Positions 41,850 to 44,950 of a DNA stretch of 44,950 nt are shown piece by piece. Positions within the stretch are counted from its first letter, which is position 1, and every line of letters begins with the position of its first letter. Location: positions 1-44,950 of the forward strand of contig CADAQF010000033.1 of the NCBI GenBank assembly GCA_902790015.1. Reading direction: 5' to 3'. Made by a program: the position numbers and the translations under genes. This stretch comes from an uncultured Eubacteriales bacterium. Lineage in GTDB: Bacteria; Bacillota; Clostridia; Christensenellales; Aristaeellaceae. The notes below the pieces were generated by a model. That model saw only the letters and a program-made list of their open reading frames with translations. It was not told the origin of the DNA and searched no databases.

Positions 41850-41881
41850 GCCGCCGACCTCCTCCGGAACTGATTTGCACC

Positions 41882-41910
41882 ATTATATGCCAATCAGGCT
41901 AATTTTTCAA
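41882..41910 (-). promoter_or_regulatory. Promoter of the DUF951-lepB operon
   Basis: On the minus strand TTGAAA (41910-41905) and TATAAT (41887-41882) with a 17-bp spacer, 33 bp before the start codon. Confidence 0.8.
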
Positions 41911-41984
41911 GCGGTAAAAGCATTCGGGCGTGAGATAAGCGGAAGGCCGGGTGTCCGGGCATCGCTTTCCGTCAAGCGCCGGGG

Positions 41985-42013
41985 TTGCCCGGAACGGGGG
42001 AATGTGGTACAAT
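41985..42013 (+). promoter_or_regulatory. Promoter of the PanE-family gene
   Basis: TTGCCC (41985-41990) and TACAAT (42008-42013), spacer 17 bp, with TGG before the -10. The TTG start is 35 bp downstream. Confidence 0.7.
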
Positions 42014-42047
42014 TACCGCGGAATATGTTCAGCGGGAGGTCATTTGC

Positions 42048-43061
42048 TTGAAATACGCAATTTACGGCGCGGGCTCCCTGGGGACGGTGCTGGGCGCCTA
42101 TCTGTCCCGGGCCAAGGTGCCGGTAGAACTGGTAAACCACAATCAGGCCCATGTGCAGGCCCTGAACAGGGATGGGGCAGCGGTGGAGGGGACCGTTCAG
42201 ATGACGGTTCCCGTGCGCGCGATGCTGCCGCAGGAAATGCGGGGCCCCTACGACGTCATTTTTCTGATGACCAAGCAGCTCAATAATCCCGAAGTGGTGC
42301 GCAGGCTTTGTCCGCTTATGAGCACGGACGGCGTCATCGTCACCCTGCAGAACGGCATACCCGAGCCGGGCATACAGCAGATCGCCGGACAGGGCCGGGT
42401 GATCGGCTGCGTGGTGGAATGGGGCGCCACGCTGGTCTCTCCGGGCCATGTACGGCTGACCAGCGCGCCGGACAGTCTGTCCTTTCATATGGGCGGAATG
42501 GACGGCGTCACGGACGCCCAGCTTGACAGGGTCAGGGAAATACTGGAAAACATGTGCCCGGTGCATATAGAAAAGAACCTCCTTGGCGCGCGCTGGAGCA
42601 AGCTGCTGATCAACGCCACCTTTTCAGGGCTGGGCACGGCGATCGGCGGACGCTTCGGAGATGTTTCCGAAGACAGGGAAATGAAGCCCCTGGCGGCCGC
42701 CTGCATGAAGGAATGCATCGACGTGGGCCATGCCGCCGGGGCGGTGTTCGCTCCCGTGCAGGGGAAGGATATCACCAGGCTGTTTTACTACCGTACGCCA
42801 GTCAAAAAAGCGCTGGCGCAGCTGATCCTGCCCATTGCCATGAAAAAGCACCGCGAGATCGAGCCCTCCATGCTGCAGGATCTTAAAAAGGGCAAGCCCT
42901 GCGAGATCGACGCCATCAACGGCGTGGTATGCGCCTTTGGCCGGCAGTACGGCGTTCCCACTCCCGTCAACGACCGCATCGTGGATGTCGTCAAAAAGGA
43001 GCAGGCAGGTGAGCTGCCGCTTTCCAGGGAGAATATCCGGTTCTTCAGGGACCTGGCTTAA
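42048..43061 (+). CDS. Ketopantoate reductase family protein (PanE/ApbA)
   Basis: A 337-residue NAD(P)H-dependent reductase. The Rossmann loop GAGSLGTVLG is at 7-16; the C-terminal helical domain holds the segment WSKLLINATFSGLGTAI typical of the family. Ketopantoate reductase makes pantoate for coenzyme A, but many paralogues reduce other 2-keto acids, and there are no panB or panC neighbours to confirm. The TTG at 42048 is seven bases after GGGAGGT; no ATG fits. Confidence 0.85.
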   Translation: MKYAIYGAGSLGTVLGAYLSRAKVPVELVNHNQAHVQALNRDGAAVEGTVQMTVPVRAMLPQEMRGPYDVIFLMTKQLNNPEVVRRLCPLMSTDGVIVTLQNGIPEPGIQQIAGQGRVIGCVVEWGATLVSPGHVRLTSAPDSLSFHMGGMDGVTDAQLDRVREILENMCPVHIEKNLLGARWSKLLINATFSGLGTAIGGRFGDVSEDREMKPLAAACMKECIDVGHAAGAVFAPVQGKDITRLFYYRTPVKKALAQLILPIAMKKHREIEPSMLQDLKKGKPCEIDAINGVVCAFGRQYGVPTPVNDRIVDVVKKEQAGELPLSRENIRFFRDLA

Positions 43062-43157
43062 GCATTGCGCCGCTGAAGCCTGCACAAACCTGGGAATCAA
43101 AGAAAACTTTCAAAGAAAGCTTCATTAGATAAATGCCTCATCGTACAACCTGAAAGC

Positions 43158-43188
43158 AAAAACGCGGCGGCTCCTTGGAGCCGCCGCG
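43158..43188 (-). terminator. Terminator of the Ig/LRR surface protein gene
   Basis: CGCGGCGGCTCC (minus strand 43188-43177) pairs with GGAGCCGCCGCG (43174-43163), followed by five T residues (43162-43158). It may also end the PanE transcript on the other strand. Confidence 0.88.
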
Positions 43189-43205
43189 CTGCTTGGCGGG
43201 AAATG

Positions 43206-44484
43206 TTAATTGCCGGTCGTCAGGGCCGTGCAGTTCTTGAAGGCGGCCTTGCCGATGACCTCCAGGCTGGAGGAGAAGGTGACGGTCTGGAGCTTCGTGC
43301 AGTTTTCGAAAGCGGAAGCGCCGATCTCGGTCACGCTGTCGGGGATAGTCACGGAGGTCATGGTGGTGTTGCCCTTGAAGGCGCCTTCGCCGATCAGGGT
43401 GATGGCATGGCCGGCTTCGTCGGTTCCGGGGATGACGACTTTGGCGTCGGAGCCGGTGTAGGCCTTCAGATAGTAGCCGCTGGCGGCGTCGTAATCAAAG
43501 ATGAAGGGGCCGGCGGGCTCCGCCTTGATGGCCAGCGACGCGGCGTTGGAATTGACGGAACCGGCTGCGTTGGTGACCTGGCAGCGGTACTGGTATACCG
43601 TGTACTTTTCAGTCGCGGTGAAGGTCAGGGTGTTGGTCGTGTTGCCCACCCAGAAGGACGCGTTGGTCAGATTCTTCCAGGTTTTTCCGTCGGAAGAATA
43701 CTGCCACTGATAGGCGGTCGCGCCGGTGGCAGTTACGGAGAAGGTGGCCTTGGCGCCGCTTTCCACCGTCTGATCCTGCGGCTGCACGGTGATGACCGGC
43801 AGGGAGGGGGCGGCATCCATGTTAAGCGTCACAACGTCACTGTAGATCGTGTTGCTGCCGATGATCACGCGCAGGCGGAACTTGTAGCCCGCGTACTTCT
43901 GCGCGGCGGTGAAGGTCAGGGTATCGGACTTGTTGCCCTTCCAGAAGGAACCGTTGGTCAGGTTGCCCCAGGTAGCGCCCTCGTCCTTGCTGTACTGCCA
44001 CTGAAGCGCGGCTTCCGAGGCATTGACGGTCGTCGAGAAGGTGACGGTGTCGCCCACAGCGGCGTCAAAGTCCACCGGCTGCTTGGAAATGACCGTATCG
44101 ATGATCAGCTGGGCGCCCGCGCTCACGATGGACTCGGTCGCGCCGGTCACCTTGCAGCGGAACAGGTACTGGTCATAGCGGCTGGCGGCGACAAAGGTCA
44201 GGGTGTCGGTCTTGTTGCCGCGCCAGTAGGTGCCGTTCTTCAGGTTGCCCCAGGTCTCTCCGCCGTCCTTGCTGTACTGCCACTGGTAGGAAAGAGCACT
44301 GTTGGCAACTACTTTGAAGGTGGCGTCCGCGTCCAGGCCGACGTGCGCGTCGGAGGGTTGGGTGGCAATGCCGAAGGGAAGCACGGTGCCGTAGGAATAG
44401 GTGACAGCCCTGGAGTAGAGGACCTCGCTTTCCGCGTTGGTCATCTTCACGCGGTACTGCAGGTCGTCATAGGCCTCGGCGGCG
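43206..44484 (-). pseudogene. Surface protein, C-terminal part after a frameshift: Ig-like repeats and BspA-type LRR
   Basis: Downstream part of the gene that begins at the right edge. In this frame, AAEAYDDLQYRVKM continues the Ig repeat interrupted at 44485. Three more Ig-like modules follow, each with QWQY-type strands, a W-x-GN(K/T)(T/S)(D/N)TLTF motif and an FR or YR-C/L-V strand. Then comes a BspA-like leucine-rich segment (TLIGEGAFKGNTTMTSVTIP, IGASAFENC, VIGKAAFKNC), ending LTTGN without a wall anchor. Compared with sister repeats about 20 nt coding TDTLTF plus one residue are missing. It is probably an adhesin or scaffold protein outside the cell. A start at 44615 in this frame is an artefact. 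Confidence 0.8.
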
Positions 44485-44590
44485 CTTATTGCCGCGCCAG
44501 TACTTGCCGTTGGCCAGGTCTTTCCAGGTCTTTCCGTCCTTGCTGTACTGCCACTGGAAGGCCTTGACGCCGTTGGCGCTGATGGCGAAC
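43560..44590 (-). repeat. Four Ig-like tandem repeats of about 270-290 bp
   Basis: The block CTGTACTGCCACTG or a near copy (plus strand) recurs near 43695, 43990, 44273 and 44541, each time coding the QWQYS strand. Another conserved block codes the W-x-GN-x-TDTLTF strand; it is missing its second half in the repeat nearest the right edge. Repeats this similar can recombine or collapse in assembly. Confidence 0.75.
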
Positions 44591-44950
44591 ACGACGTCGT
44601 CACCTTCCTGAGCAACTACCCAATTGGAGGGCTGCAGCACGATCTCCAGCGCGGCGTCAAACAGGGCCACGGGATCGGGGCCGGCAGGGTCCTCCAGGCT
44701 TTCGTCGGTGCCGTCCGGAGCACCCGCCGGATCGGAAACAGGCGCGCCTTCGATCACCTCGTCCGGGTCGGCCGGAGCGTCGGCGAAGGGATCCTCGCCG
44801 GGCTCTTCGGCGGGTTCTTCAGCAGGCTCTTCCGCGGGTTCCTCGGCGGGTTCTTCCGCGGGCGCCTCAGTGGGTTCGGGCGTGGGGGCCTCGGTGGGCA
44901 CCGGGGTCGGCACCTTGGTGGGAGCGGGGGTGGGATCGGCCTTCACCGTG
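44485..44950 (-). CDS. Surface protein, N-terminal part: Pro/Thr/Glu-rich stalk and first Ig repeat, 5' end missing
   Basis: The frame is open to the right edge, so start and signal peptide are outside. The visible part has a PTPAPTKVPTPVPTEAPTPEP-like segment, then five or more AEEPAEEP repeats, an acidic linker and the first Ig repeat (FQWQYSKDGKTWKDLANG). After YWRGNK the frame is lost and stops at 44467-44469. A Pro-rich stalk of this type usually spans the cell wall. Together with the downstream frame it would be one protein of over 550 residues. Confidence 0.75.

Noticed and set aside
43203..44567. A 454-residue Gly/Val-rich open frame on the plus strand at the right edge
   Set aside because: It is antisense to the Ig-repeat surface protein; its periodicity comes from those repeats.
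1..44950. rRNA or tRNA genes
   Set aside because: No cloverleaf-like segment with a conserved T-loop or any rRNA core sequence was recognised in intergenic DNA.

Overview
The window looks like a chromosome piece from a high-GC, uncultured-type Clostridia (Bacillota), probably host-associated (gut or rumen). The evidence is the gene order of the S10-spc-alpha ribosomal cluster with map, a KOW RNA-binding protein, infA and rpmJ inserted after adk, the zinc-type S14, DUF951 and DUF5058 proteins, strong Shine-Dalgarno (SD) sites, frequent TTG and GTG starts, and large surface proteins with BACON, Ig-like and BspA-type leucine-rich repeats. No rRNA, tRNA or CRISPR array was seen. The species cannot be named from this sequence alone.

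Layout: (1) 1-1460, the 3' part of a BACON/Ig-like surface protein with a strong terminator. (2) 1510-4099, a half-size ABC exporter and a nitroreductase-like flavoprotein, translationally coupled. (3) 4153-8695, the arginine operon argC-argJ-argB-argD, with a promoter, a likely ArgR operator and a terminator. (4) 8832-11393, a membrane-anchored coiled-coil protein (minus), a GNAT acetyltransferase and an Hsp20 chaperone. (5) 11556-28027, one long translation cluster: S10 operon (rpsJ to rpsQ), spc operon (rplN to secY), adk-map-KOW-infA-rpmJ, then the alpha operon (rpsM-rpsK-rpsD-rpoA-rplQ). It has a 240-nt structured leader before rpsJ and an unusual 376-nt structured gap before rpsM. (6) 28054-29507, a small foreign island: a truncated MuF-type phage capsid protein carrying a toxin-like C-terminus, a possible partner/immunity gene and a tiny ORF. 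(7) 29499-32493, an operon of two membrane proteins (the first DUF5058) and an M20 peptidase. (8) 32597-35586, DUF362 and VanZ proteins, an MscS channel and rplS. (9) 35641-40411, an orphan UxaB-like C-terminal domain, trmL, a small membrane protein, two tandem uracil-DNA glycosylase-fold proteins, NfeD, FloA and a membrane-anchored protein. (10) 40424-43061, a small P-loop protein, lepB and DUF951 on the minus strand and a PanE-family reductase on the plus strand. (11) 43158-44950, a second large surface protein (Ig-like repeats plus leucine-rich repeats), frameshifted and running off the right edge.

Two genes appear damaged by losses of similar size: rpsM lacks about 22 nt, which is surprising for an essential gene, and the right-edge surface protein lacks about 20 nt inside one Ig repeat. 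Either assembly error or real mutation is possible, and the similar sizes favour a shared technical cause. The most interesting biology is the MuF toxin island, the structured leader before rpsM, the DUF5058-membrane-M20 operon, the orphan UxaB domain, the tandem UDG pair and an identical promoter-upstream element shared by hsp20 and the S10 operon.
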